Position numbers and translations under genes: made by a program. From NCBI GenBank assembly GCA_043804925.1, contig JAZDIP010000022.1, positions 124,001 to 188,000 of the forward strand: a stretch of 64,000 bases of DNA, given 5' to 3'. Shown here in pieces: positions 18,362 through 26,662 of the stretch (position 1 is the first letter of the stretch; the number at the start of each line of letters is the position of its first letter). The DNA is from ChocPot-Mid sp043804925 (GTDB lineage Bacteria; Bacteroidota; Ignavibacteria; Kapaibacteriales; UBA2268). The notes beneath the pieces were generated by a model that saw only the letters and a list, made by a program, of their open reading frames with translations, was not told the origin of the DNA and did not search any database.

Positions 18362-19813
18362 ATGCAAAACCGCATGAGAAGCTTGGAAGCATTGGGCAAT
18401 AAAATTCCTCCTCATACCGAAGAATCCGAAATAGCAGTACTCGGCTCCATGATGCTTGACAGGGCTGCATTGGCAAAAGCAATAGAAGTACTGGATGAAA
18501 ATAGTTTCTATAATCCTGCTCATGCAACCATATATTCTACTATGGTTAATATGTTTGAAACCGGTACATACGTTGATTTGGTTTCTTTGGCAGAAGAATT
18601 AAATAAACGGAATATGCTCGAAGCAGTTGGGGGAGCTTTTTATTTAACCGAAATTAACTCGCGAACTCCAACAGCCGCAAACATAGAAACACATACCAGA
18701 ATTGTTCAGGAAAAATACCTTAAGAGATTACTAATTAGCTCTGCAGGTCAAATACTTGCTAACTCTTATGACGATACTACAGATGCATTGGAAGAAATTG
18801 ACAAAGCTGAAAATGAAATTTTCCAGATTGCTCAAAAGAGATTTCAAAAAAGCTATTTGGGAATCAAGGAACTTGCTCACCAAACAATGACAGTCATTGA
18901 CAATCTTTTCGAGAAAGACAAAAAAGGAATTACAGGCGTTGCTTCAGGATTTTATGAACTCGACAAATTAACCGGCGGTTTTCAAAAATCTGATTTCATT
19001 GTCATTGCAGCAAGACCATCAATGGGAAAAACTGCTATGGCACTTTCCATTGCAAGAAATATTGCTATCGAATACCAAACTCCTGTAGCTTTCTTTTCAA
19101 TAGAAATGGCAGGAATACAGCTTGTCATCAGGTTAGTTAGTGCCGAGTCGAGAATTAACGGCAACAATATTCGAACCGGAAGATTGAATCAGCAAGATTA
19201 CTCAAAAATTGCTTCTTCTATGGGTAGATTGGCAGATGCACCAATTGTAATAGATGACAGTCCATCATTGACAATTATGGAACTTAGGGCAAAAGCCCGC
19301 AGATTAATAGCCGAACATGGTATTAAAATAATTATGGTTGATTACCTTCAATTAATGCGTTCGCCAAAATCCGAAAGCAGGGAAAGAGAAATCTCGATTA
19401 TATCACAATCTTTGAAACAATTGGCTAAGGAATTAAATATACCGGTTATTGCTTTAGCTCAGCTAAACAGGAGAGTCGAAGACAGGACAGACAGGAGACC
19501 AATGTTGTCGGATTTGAGAGAGTCTGGTTCCATAGAACAGGATGCTGATGTTGTAATTTTTATACACCGCCCCGAACAGTATGGCAATAAAGGTTTTTCA
19601 AAAGATACTGAAGATGCGGAAGGCAAGGCGGAAATAATCTTAAGTAAGCAAAGAAATGGTCCTACCGGTTCAATAAAGTTAGCGTATTTGAAGGATTATG
19701 CCCGATTTGAAAATCTTGCATTCGGCTATCAGGAACCACCTGAGGGTAGCGAGAATGTTTCCAACACAGGTGCAGATGACAGTGGATACCTGGACGATGA
19801 TGCACCGTTTTGA
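18362..19813 (+). CDS. dnaB: Replicative DNA helicase DnaB
   Basis: This hexameric helicase unwinds DNA ahead of the replisome. The N-terminal primase-interacting domain begins NKIPPHTEESEIAVLGSMML. The RecA-like domain has ARPSMGKTAMAL (Walker A), IIMVDYLQLM (Walker B) and ALAQLNRRVEDR. The C-terminus ends in the acidic tail DDSGYLDDDAPF. No intein is present. The ATG with AAGGTG upstream is preferred. An in-frame ATG 78 bp upstream lacks a ribosome site and would add a non-conserved 26-residue extension. Confidence 0.95.
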   Translation: MQNRMRSLEALGNKIPPHTEESEIAVLGSMMLDRAALAKAIEVLDENSFYNPAHATIYSTMVNMFETGTYVDLVSLAEELNKRNMLEAVGGAFYLTEINSRTPTAANIETHTRIVQEKYLKRLLISSAGQILANSYDDTTDALEEIDKAENEIFQIAQKRFQKSYLGIKELAHQTMTVIDNLFEKDKKGITGVASGFYELDKLTGGFQKSDFIVIAARPSMGKTAMALSIARNIAIEYQTPVAFFSIEMAGIQLVIRLVSAESRINGNNIRTGRLNQQDYSKIASSMGRLADAPIVIDDSPSLTIMELRAKARRLIAEHGIKIIMVDYLQLMRSPKSESREREISIISQSLKQLAKELNIPVIALAQLNRRVEDRTDRRPMLSDLRESGSIEQDADVVIFIHRPEQYGNKGFSKDTEDAEGKAEIILSKQRNGPTGSIKLAYLKDYARFENLAFGYQEPPEGSENVSNTGADDSGYLDDDAPF

Positions 19814-19831
19814 GCATTTTTGTAAAAATAT

Positions 19832-19853
19832 TTTTCCACAAAAAATAAAAATA
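19832..19853 (+). repeat. 22-bp direct repeat, left copy flanking the restriction-modification-like module
   Basis: The sequence begins TTTTCCACA and continues with an A/T tract. It is identical over 22 bases to the segment at 21805-21826. It sits 18 bp after the dnaB stop. TTTTCCACA also fits the DnaA-box consensus TTWTNCACA. Confidence 0.75.
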
Positions 19854-19873
19854 ATTTACTTAAGTTTGAAAAT

Positions 19874-20068
19874 ATGAAAGCAAAAAGTACAAAGGAATTG
19901 AACAAACAATTAAATTTAATATCAAGGTTCTTTCACACAACAACAGAAACTTATGATGACTGGTTTTGGGAAGGAGATGACTTGGAAGTAATATTAAATG
20001 ACGAAGTAATTGAGAGATATAGAAATAACATTTTAAAAGAGATAATTCCGGGATTTAATGACAAATAA
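19874..20068 (+). CDS. Small hypothetical protein at the head of the restriction-modification-like module
   Basis: The 64-residue acidic protein (STKELNKQLNLISRFFHTTT, TYDDWFWEGDDLEVILNDE) has no recognised domain. It lies between the left direct repeat and the predicted endonuclease gene, in the same direction, with 35 bp to the next start. Possible roles are a controller, an accessory subunit or a fragment. It lacks an obvious helix-turn-helix. Coding status rests on position, composition and reading-frame length. Confidence 0.5.
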   Translation: MKAKSTKELNKQLNLISRFFHTTTETYDDWFWEGDDLEVILNDEVIERYRNNILKEIIPGFNDK

Positions 20069-20103
20069 AATTAAAATTAATTTTGATTAAAAGGGTATTT
20101 AAA

Positions 20104-20919
20104 ATGGAAACAAAACAAGATGAATTGATTACAAACTTGGTAAAAGGTCGTAATGATAGTTTTATTGAATTGAGAAAAAATAGGATAGACGAGGCGATTT
20201 CATTTAAAAGCGGAACAATAAAAAAACAAAGGAAAGTTATAATTTGTAAGTTACCAAATGATAAAGAAGTATTTTTTTTAAAACCCGGCAAGGAAACTAC
20301 AAGGAAAAAACCGAATATACATGATATGTGGCCCGGAGTTGGAATTAATAGTTTAAATGAATTTGCAGGATATTCTTTCGATACGATTTGGGAGCATTTA
20401 ATCAAAATCGGCATAATCAATCAGATAACTTTAAAAAAAGTACTGATTTTATTATACAGGATTTGTTACATGTTGGACCATACTTACATAGGCAAAAACA
20501 GGGTAAGATATAATCCCAATAAGGATATTATTGATTATATTAAATTAATTGATTATTCTATTAAAGAAGGATATAATGATAAATTCAAAACACAGTCAGT
20601 TGGTTTAATGGAGTATCTTCATTTTGTCGATTTGCTTGGCTGGAATGAAGATGTAAAATATCATGTTACAGATAACAAACCAGATTTTGAGACTAAAAAA
20701 AAGGAAACCGGAAGAGTGAATACAATACTTAGTGTTATAAGCGTTCCAATAATGATAAATGAGTTTGTAATGAATATTATAAAAAATGTAGAAAATATTG
20801 AAAAAATAGATATTAAATTAATTCTATCAACTATGCAGAAATTAACAAAAACAAGAGGTATTTGTGTATTGGCTAAAAAAGATTTAGTTAAATATTTAAG
20901 CCCTTATCTGCAATATTGA
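20104..20919 (+). CDS. Protein of unknown family, candidate restriction endonuclease beside a DNA methyltransferase
   Basis: The 271-residue product starts at an ATG with AAAAGGG 8 bases upstream. It lies 18 bp before a DNA methyltransferase gene. It is lysine-rich, cytosolic and mostly helical in the second half. I see no clear PD-(D/E)XK, HNH, GIY-YIG or PLD motif. Segments KVIICKLPNDKEVFFLKPGK and NIHDMWPGVGINSLNEFAGY could be part of a nuclease core, but this is not demonstrable by eye. The endonuclease role is inferred only from the neighbour and from the repeats enclosing the module. Confidence 0.6.
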   Translation: METKQDELITNLVKGRNDSFIELRKNRIDEAISFKSGTIKKQRKVIICKLPNDKEVFFLKPGKETTRKKPNIHDMWPGVGINSLNEFAGYSFDTIWEHLIKIGIINQITLKKVLILLYRICYMLDHTYIGKNRVRYNPNKDIIDYIKLIDYSIKEGYNDKFKTQSVGLMEYLHFVDLLGWNEDVKYHVTDNKPDFETKKKETGRVNTILSVISVPIMINEFVMNIIKNVENIEKIDIKLILSTMQKLTKTRGICVLAKKDLVKYLSPYLQY

Positions 20920-20937
20920 CTATAAATATCAAATATT

Positions 20938-21774
20938 ATGAATAAAGAATTCAGAAATAAAATTTTTAATAAAGATGTTCTTGAAGTATTGAGAGAACTC
21001 CCAGACAATTCTATTGACATGGTTTATGGCGACCCGGATTACAATGTCGGAATAAATTATTCAGGTAATAATTATACAAAAAAATGGAATGAATATATTG
21101 ATTGGTATATTAGACTAACCAAAGAATGTATGAGAGTACTGAAACCAACCGGAAATTTATTTATGATGAATTACCCAAAACAGAATGCCTACTTACGTGT
21201 AAAATACCTCGATGAATCTGCATATAATGTGCAGGATTATGTTTGGATTTATAACACAAATGTAGGTCATAGTCCTAAAAGATTTACAACTGCTCATCGT
21301 TCAATTTTACACGCCACAAAATCAAAAGACAATAATTTTTATAAAGAAAATGTAGCCCAGCCATACAAAAATCCTACAGATAAAAGAATATTGCAGAGAA
21401 TAGCTGACGGAAATTTGGGGCGTATGCCTTATTCATGGTTTTACTATGATTTGGTAAAGAATGTATCAAAAGATAAAACATTTCACTCCTGTCAAATACC
21501 TTTAAACCTTGTTGAAATGTTAATCAAATCATGCACAATGCCTAATGACGATGTAATTATTTTATTTGGTGGAAGTGGTTCGGAAATTGTTTTATGTAAG
21601 GAATTGAAAAGGAATTTTATAAGCTGTGAAATTCATCCTGAATACTATAACATGATTCTCGATAGATTGAAGAATGGAGGTAAAATTAAGGATGAATTTC
21701 GTTTAGATTTCATAAAAAATAAGTATCAAATACAGCAAAACGATTCACTTGGTCTCTTTCGCAATTATTTATAA
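20938..21774 (+). CDS. Site-specific DNA methyltransferase, beta-class (N6-adenine or N4-cytosine type)
   Basis: The 278-residue enzyme has the beta-class order, catalytic motif first and AdoMet motif last. VLRELPDNSIDMVYGDPDYNVG holds motif IV. MNYPK is in the middle. IILFGGSGSEIVLCKELKRN is motif I (FxGxG), followed by EIHPEYYNMILDRL. The catalytic tetrapeptide reads DPDY instead of the usual DPPY. Target specificity cannot be read from sequence. It ends 30 bp before the right-hand direct repeat. Confidence 0.85.
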   Translation: MNKEFRNKIFNKDVLEVLRELPDNSIDMVYGDPDYNVGINYSGNNYTKKWNEYIDWYIRLTKECMRVLKPTGNLFMMNYPKQNAYLRVKYLDESAYNVQDYVWIYNTNVGHSPKRFTTAHRSILHATKSKDNNFYKENVAQPYKNPTDKRILQRIADGNLGRMPYSWFYYDLVKNVSKDKTFHSCQIPLNLVEMLIKSCTMPNDDVIILFGGSGSEIVLCKELKRNFISCEIHPEYYNMILDRLKNGGKIKDEFRLDFIKNKYQIQQNDSLGLFRNYL

Positions 21775-21804
21775 AATCCTGAAGAAAGAGGAATTACTCA
21801 AAAC

Positions 21805-21826
21805 TTTTCCACAAAAAATAAAAATA
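21805..21826 (+). repeat. 22-bp direct repeat, right copy flanking the restriction-modification-like module
   Basis: Identical over 22 bases to 19832-19853, in the same orientation and 1,973 bp away. Together the two copies enclose the three-gene module precisely, as expected for an insertion or an excisable unit. Confidence 0.75.
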
Positions 21827-21914
21827 CTTTTTTAATTTTTCATAAGGTCTTAAATTGCATTATTATTTTAATGAAATGAGGAAAAATTGTTTAAGGGAAA
21901 ATTAAAAGTCAGGT

Positions 21915-21989
21915 GTGAAATCAAATTTCAGAAATATTTTTTATTTATATAGGCGGTTCTATTTTGAACCGCTTTTTTTTTGTCATTAA
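21915..21989 (+). CDS. Candidate leader peptide overlapping the carA attenuator
   Basis: A 24-codon frame begins at GTG (preceded by CAGGT) and runs through the U-rich stretch and the terminator hairpin, ending just after the T-run. It is rich in Phe and Tyr codons. Its layout is like that of the pyrBI leader peptide, in which ribosome progress prevents terminator formation when UTP is low. A frame this short can arise by chance, so coding status is speculative. Confidence 0.22.
   Translation: MKSNFRNIFYLYRRFYFEPLFFCH
21951..21981 (+). terminator. Rho-independent terminator directly before carA, probable attenuator
   Basis: A perfect 7-bp GC-rich stem (GCGGTTC at 21953-21959, GAACCGC at 21966-21972, extendable by two weak pairs) is followed by nine T residues. 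A U-rich tract precedes it. Only 21 bp separate the T-run from the carA ATG, leaving no room for a promoter after it. Confidence 0.85.
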
Positions 21990-22002
21990 GTTAGTAAATT
22001 TT

Positions 22003-23085
22003 ATGGATTATAAAAATAATATAAAGTTGATTCTCGAAGACGGGACTGAATATTCGGGAAAATCCTTTGGTTACGAAGGTTCTGTTGCCGGCGAAGTTGT
22101 CTTCAATACTGCAATGACCGGTTATCCGGAAAGTCTCACAGACCCATCCTACAAAGGTCAGATATTGGTACTGACTTATCCTTTGATAGGAAATTATGGT
22201 GTACCGAAATATGATATCGAAAACGGACTTGTCAAGAACTTTGAATCCGACAAGGTTCATATTTCAGGGCTTATTATATCCGATTATTCACACAAGTATA
22301 ATCACTGGAATGCAGAAAAGAGTCTGGGTGATTGGCTCAAAGAACATATAGTACCGGCAATCTATGGTATTGACACAAGAGCATTAACAAAACGGCTCCG
22401 TGAAAAAGGTGTTGCCTTAGGAAAGATTGAATACGATAATGAGCGAATTGATTATTTTGACCCTAATAAAGAAAATCTTGTTGCTGAGGTCAGTTGTAAG
22501 GAAAAGATAGTTTATGGTAGCGGAGATTACAAAATACTTCTTGTGGATTGCGGTGTGAAAAATAATATTATCCGTTATCTTGTGACACTGAATACAACTG
22601 TTATCAGAGTACCATGGGATTATGATTACAGCAAAGAAGATTTTGACGGTTTGTTTATTTCTAATGGTCCGGGTGACCCGCAAATGTGCGATATTACAAT
22701 CGAACGGTTAAGAAATTCCATCAAAGGAAATATTCCGATTTTTGGTATTTGCCTTGGTAATCAGTTGTTGGGAATTGCATCGGGTGCTGAAACATACAAA
22801 TTGAAATATGGACATAGAAGCCACAATCAACCTGCTTTGCAAGTAGGAACAAACAGAGCATTTATAACATCACAAAATCATGGATTTGCAATAAAAGATG
22901 ATACGATTGTGGGTGATTGGGAATCGCTTTTTGTAAATTTAAATGACCAATCAAATGAAGGTATCAGGCACAAAACAAAGCCCTTCTTTTCTGCTCAGTT
23001 TCATCCTGAAGCGGCAGGAGGACCAACTGACACGGAATTTTTGTTTCATGAATTTTTAAATCTTGTGAAGAAACATAAAAGATAA
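22003..23085 (+). CDS. carA: Carbamoyl-phosphate synthase small (glutaminase) subunit
   Basis: It hydrolyses glutamine and channels ammonia to CarB for carbamoyl phosphate, the precursor of pyrimidines and arginine. The N-terminal small-subunit domain has KLILEDGTEYSGKSFG, GEVVFNTAMTGYPESLTDPS and YGIDTRALTKRLREKG. The class I glutaminase domain has GLFISNGPGDP, FGICLGNQLLGIA (nucleophile Cys) and FSAQFHPEAAGGPTDT (His and Glu). The start is the ATG giving 360 residues. An upstream TTG in frame lies inside the terminator hairpin and is rejected. carB follows after 191 bp. Confidence 0.96.
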   Translation: MDYKNNIKLILEDGTEYSGKSFGYEGSVAGEVVFNTAMTGYPESLTDPSYKGQILVLTYPLIGNYGVPKYDIENGLVKNFESDKVHISGLIISDYSHKYNHWNAEKSLGDWLKEHIVPAIYGIDTRALTKRLREKGVALGKIEYDNERIDYFDPNKENLVAEVSCKEKIVYGSGDYKILLVDCGVKNNIIRYLVTLNTTVIRVPWDYDYSKEDFDGLFISNGPGDPQMCDITIERLRNSIKGNIPIFGICLGNQLLGIASGAETYKLKYGHRSHNQPALQVGTNRAFITSQNHGFAIKDDTIVGDWESLFVNLNDQSNEGIRHKTKPFFSAQFHPEAAGGPTDTEFLFHEFLNLVKKHKR

Positions 23086-23114
23086 TTACTAATGAAAAAC
23101 ATTATGCTTCAATT

Positions 23115-23226
23115 TATTACACAGAGACATACAGAGAAGACACTGAGTTACACAGAGAATAAAACCAATGGTATTAAAACCTCTGTGGCTCTCTGTGGAT
23201 TCTCCGTGGAACTCTGTGTAACAGAT
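23115..23226. repeat. Dispersed CACAGAG-type intergenic repeat forming an imperfect hairpin
   Basis: The left part contains ACACAGAGA, ACAGAGAAG and TTACACAGAGAA. The right part contains CTCTGTGGCTCTCTGTGG and AACTCTGTGTAAC, so the two arms are inverted copies of the same short unit. Elements of this type are scattered in many environmental genomes. A related CTCTGTGTAAC stretch occurs near 53676 in this window. Confidence 0.6.
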
Positions 23227-23276
23227 TTTAATTAAAAATAAGTTACGAATTATTATTTACGAAATACAAAAAAGAA

Positions 23277-26200
23277 ATGAATAACGGAAAACTGATAACT
23301 GATAACGGAAAACCGAAAACTGATAACATAAAAAAAGTTTTATTATTAGGTTCGGGTGCTTTGAAAATAGGTGAAGCAGGTGAATTTGATTATTCCGGTT
23401 CTCAAGCACTCAAAGCACTACGCGAAGAAGGAATTGAAACAGTGCTTGTTAATCCGAATATCGCAACAGTCCAAACATCTGAAAACATTGCAGATATAAT
23501 TTATTTTCTTCCTGTAACACCTTTTTTCGTCGAACAAGTGATTAAAAAAGAAAAACCGGAAGGGATATTACTTTCTTTTGGTGGTCAGACAGCTTTGAAC
23601 TGCGGAATAAAACTTTTCGAAGAAGGTATTCTCGAAAAATACAATGTCGAAGTATTAGGAACTCCAATTCGGGCAATTATGGATACTGAAGATAGGAAAT
23701 TGTTCGTTAAAAAGCTTGCTGAAATTAATGTCTTGACACCGAGAAGTATAGCCGTTACAAATATACAAGCGGCAAAAGAATCTGCCTCAGAACTGAATTA
23801 TCCAATTATAATCAGAGCGGCTTATGCCCTTGGTGGTCTGGGCAGCGGTTTTTGTAAAAATGAGTATGAACTTGAAAAACTGGCGGCTAAGGCATTGGCA
23901 TATTCTACTCAGATTTTAATCGAGGAATCCTTAAAAGGATGGAAGGAAATTGAGTATGAAGTTGTCCGAGATTGCTACGACAATTGTATTACAGTTTGCA
24001 ATATGGAAAATTTCGACCCTCTGGGTATTCACACAGGTGAAAGTATTGTGGTTGCACCCTCACAAACATTGTCCAATAGCGAATATCATAAATTAAGAAG
24101 CTTGTCAATAAAAATTATAAGACATATTGGTATTGTTGGCGAATGTAATGTTCAGTTCGCTCTTGACCCAAAATCAGAAGATTACAGAGTAATTGAAGTG
24201 AATGCTCGTCTTTCCCGTTCTTCTGCCCTTGCATCAAAAGCAACAGGTTATCCTTTAGCATTTGTTGCTGCAAAATTAGCTTTGAACTACGGTCTGCATG
24301 AATTGAAAAATTCGATTACAAAAACAACCTCAACTTTTTTTGAACCTGCTCTCGATTATGTAGTTGTAAAAATTCCGCGATGGGACTTAAACAAATTCAA
24401 AGGAGTATCACGGCATATCGGCAGTAGTATGAAAAGTGTAGGTGAAGTTATGGCTATCGGCAGGACATTTGAAGAAGCATTGCAAAAAGGTTTGCGTATG
24501 ATTGGGCAAGGGATGCACGGGCTTGTCGGAAATAAGGATTTAATTATTGACGACTACAAAAAGGAACTGTCAGAGCCAACCGATATGCGGATTTTCGTAA
24601 TAGCAATGGCATTAAATAATAATTACTCTATTGATAAAATCCATGAATTGACCGGTATTGACAAATGGTTTCTTGTTAAGCTGGAAAATATTTTTGAAAT
24701 GCGGAGTGAACTTATGAGATATAATACTTTGGAATCCTTACCAAACGAAATATTACTCCAAGCTAAAAAAATCGGCTTTTCGGATTTCCAGATTGCGAGA
24801 TTTGTATTGAAGGATGATGATGCACATATTGATGAAAGCTTATTGAAGGTCAGGCAACACAGAATAAAAAATAATATCATGCCTGTTGTAAAGCAGATTG
24901 ATACACTAGCGGCTGAGTATCCTGCACAGACGAACTATCTTTATATGACATATTCCGGTGATGAGAATGACACAATTCCTCAGAATAAAAATGAATCTGT
25001 TATTGTGCTTGGTTCCGGTGCCTACCGGATTGGCAGCAGTGTGGAATTCGACTGGTGCAGTGTAAATTCAATAATGGCTCTAAAAAAACAGGGAATTGAA
25101 TCCATAATGATTAATTATAATCCCGAAACTGTCAGTACCGATTATGATATTTGCGATAAACTTTATTTCGATGAACTGACATTTGAAAGAGTAATGGATA
25201 TTATCGAGTATGAATCTCCGTTTGGTGTTATCGTTTCAATGGGCGGACAAATTCCGAATAATCTTGCAATGAGATTGAAAGACCAGAAAATTAATATACT
25301 CGGAACATCTCCCGAATCAATTGACAATGCCGAAGACAGACACAAGTTTTCTGCTTTACTCGATAAGCTGGAAATCGAGCAACCAGAATGGATAGAATCA
25401 ACGAGTGTTGAAGAAGTACACGATTTTGCAAAAAAAGTTGGCTATCCTTTGTTGATACGTCCTTCTTATGTGCTTTCAGGTTCGGCAATGAACGTGGTTT
25501 CAAACGAAAGTGAGCTCGATAAGTTTTTGACAATTGCCGCAAATGTATCCAAGCGGTATCCTGTTGTAGTAACAAAATTTTTTGAAGACACAAAGGAAAT
25601 AGAAATGGATGCTGTTGCAAAAAATGGAGAAATCATCGCTTATGCAATTTCCGAGCATGTGGAATTTGCAGGCGTTCACTCCGGTGATGCAACAATGCTT
25701 TTTCCACCACAAAAAATTTATGTCGAAACAACCAGAAAAATAAAAAGAACAACAGGCAACATTGCGAAAGCATTGAATATTACAGGTCCTTTCAATATTC
25801 AATATCTTGCAAAAGATAATGACATTAAAGTAATCGAATGTAATCTTCGTGCATCACGAAGTTTTCCGTTTGTGTCCAAAGTATTGAAAACAAATTTAAT
25901 TGAACTGTCTACAAATGCAATGTTGGGATTAAAAGTTGAAAAGCCTGATAAATCTCTTTTTGATTTGGATTACATTGGTGTCAAAGCTCCGCAATTCTCG
26001 TTCTCACGATTGCACAAAGCAGACCCTGTTCTCGGTGTTGAGATGGCTTCAACCGGTGAGGTCGGTTGCCTTGGAGAAAATTACTACGAAGCAATTTTGT
26101 GTGCTATGCTATCTGTCGGATATACAATTCCAAAGAAAAATATTTTAATTTCTTCGGGTGCGATACGTTCTAAAGTAGAATTAGTCAAATCTGCAGAGAT

Positions 26201-26537
26201 GTTGGTTGAAAATGGCTATAAACTATTTTCGACTCTCGGCACTTATGAATTCTTAAAAAATGCAGGTGTTATAACCACATTGGTTCTTCGACCTGATGAA
26301 AATTATAAGCCCGATGTAATTGATATGATTCGCGATAAAAAATTCGATTTAATCATCAACATATCGAAAGACCTTAGCGAGCGGGAATTGGACAGGGACT
26401 ATCAAATCCGTCGCAATGCAGTTGATTACAACATTCCATTACTGACAAATGCACGTCTTGCAAGTGCATTCATCTACGCTTTCTGCAAAATGAAAATTGA
26501 AGACATTGCAATTAAGAGTTGGAATGAATTTAATTAA
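23277..26537 (+). CDS. carB: Carbamoyl-phosphate synthase large subunit
   Basis: It uses two ATP-grasp halves to make carbamate and then carbamoyl phosphate. The first half begins KKVLLLGSGALKIGEAGEFD and has VNPNIATVQT and FGGQTALNCG. The second half begins SVIVLGSGAYRIGSSVEFDW and has MINYNPETVSTDYD. A C-terminal MGS-like allosteric domain lies near residues 950-1086. The 1,086-residue length is normal. The first 15 or so residues (NNGKLITDNGKPKTDN) come from a dispersed GATAAC repeat and replace the usual short N-terminus. No other start lies before the conserved core. Confidence 0.96.
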   Translation: MNNGKLITDNGKPKTDNIKKVLLLGSGALKIGEAGEFDYSGSQALKALREEGIETVLVNPNIATVQTSENIADIIYFLPVTPFFVEQVIKKEKPEGILLSFGGQTALNCGIKLFEEGILEKYNVEVLGTPIRAIMDTEDRKLFVKKLAEINVLTPRSIAVTNIQAAKESASELNYPIIIRAAYALGGLGSGFCKNEYELEKLAAKALAYSTQILIEESLKGWKEIEYEVVRDCYDNCITVCNMENFDPLGIHTGESIVVAPSQTLSNSEYHKLRSLSIKIIRHIGIVGECNVQFALDPKSEDYRVIEVNARLSRSSALASKATGYPLAFVAAKLALNYGLHELKNSITKTTSTFFEPALDYVVVKIPRWDLNKFKGVSRHIGSSMKSVGEVMAIGRTFEEALQKGLRMIGQGMHGLVGNKDLIIDDYKKELSEPTDMRIFVIAMALNNNYSIDKIHELTGIDKWFLVKLENIFEMRSELMRYNTLESLPNEILLQAKKIGFSDFQIARFVLKDDDAHIDESLLKVRQHRIKNNIMPVVKQIDTLAAEYPAQTNYLYMTYSGDENDTIPQNKNESVIVLGSGAYRIGSSVEFDWCSVNSIMALKKQGIESIMINYNPETVSTDYDICDKLYFDELTFERVMDIIEYESPFGVIVSMGGQIPNNLAMRLKDQKINILGTSPESIDNAEDRHKFSALLDKLEIEQPEWIESTSVEEVHDFAKKVGYPLLIRPSYVLSGSAMNVVSNESELDKFLTIAANVSKRYPVVVTKFFEDTKEIEMDAVAKNGEIIAYAISEHVEFAGVHSGDATMLFPPQKIYVETTRKIKRTTGNIAKALNITGPFNIQYLAKDNDIKVIECNLRASRSFPFVSKVLKTNLIELSTNAMLGLKVEKPDKSLFDLDYIGVKAPQFSFSRLHKADPVLGVEMASTGEVGCLGENYYEAILCAMLSVGYTIPKKNILISSGAIRSKVELVKSAEMLVENGYKLFSTLGTYEFLKNAGVITTLVLRPDENYKPDVIDMIRDKKFDLIINISKDLSERELDRDYQIRRNAVDYNIPLLTNARLASAFIYAFCKMKIEDIAIKSWNEFN
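23281..23328 (+). repeat. GATAACGGAAAACT-type dispersed repeat inside the carB start
   Basis: Tandem units ACGGAAAACTGATAAC, TGATAACGGAAAACC and GAAAACTGATAAC overlap codons 2 to about 17 of carB. The same family in opposite orientation (GTTATCTG units with TTCCGTTATC) appears at 57200-57228. Such units are normally intergenic. Confidence 0.65.
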
Positions 26538-26629
26538 TTGATAATTGTTAATTGATAATGGATAATTGTTAATTGTTAATGGATAATGAAAACTATTCCA
26601 GTTAAGTCAGTTGTAACATCTGACAGAAC
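26500..26629 (+). repeat. carB 3' end plus downstream repeat, copy A
   Basis: This covers the last 11 sense codons of carB, tandem TTGATAATGGATAATTG units, and the motifs GTTAAGTCAGTTG and CATCTGACAGAAC. All of these parts recur in the same order at 29851-30000. Copy A lacks about 40 bp that copy B has just before CATCTGACAGAAC. Confidence 0.7.
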
Positions 26630-26662
26630 TTCAAAGAGTAGGAATGAGATGTGAGTATAATA

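Noticed and set aside
20104..20919. Naming a specific restriction endonuclease family
   Set aside because: No catalytic motif can be defended by eye, and the role is inferred only from its neighbour.
21964..22002. Upstream TTG start for carA
   Set aside because: It lies inside the terminator hairpin loop and the extra residues are not part of the conserved CarA N-terminus.
23281..23328. CRISPR or tandem minisatellite
   Set aside because: Units are irregular and few, with no unique spacers, and the family is found dispersed elsewhere.
25500..25802. Antisense open frame within carB
   Set aside because: It is a shadow of the conserved CarB coding sequence, with no ribosome site or recognisable domain. 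The same holds for other antisense frames in dnaE, meaB and folD.
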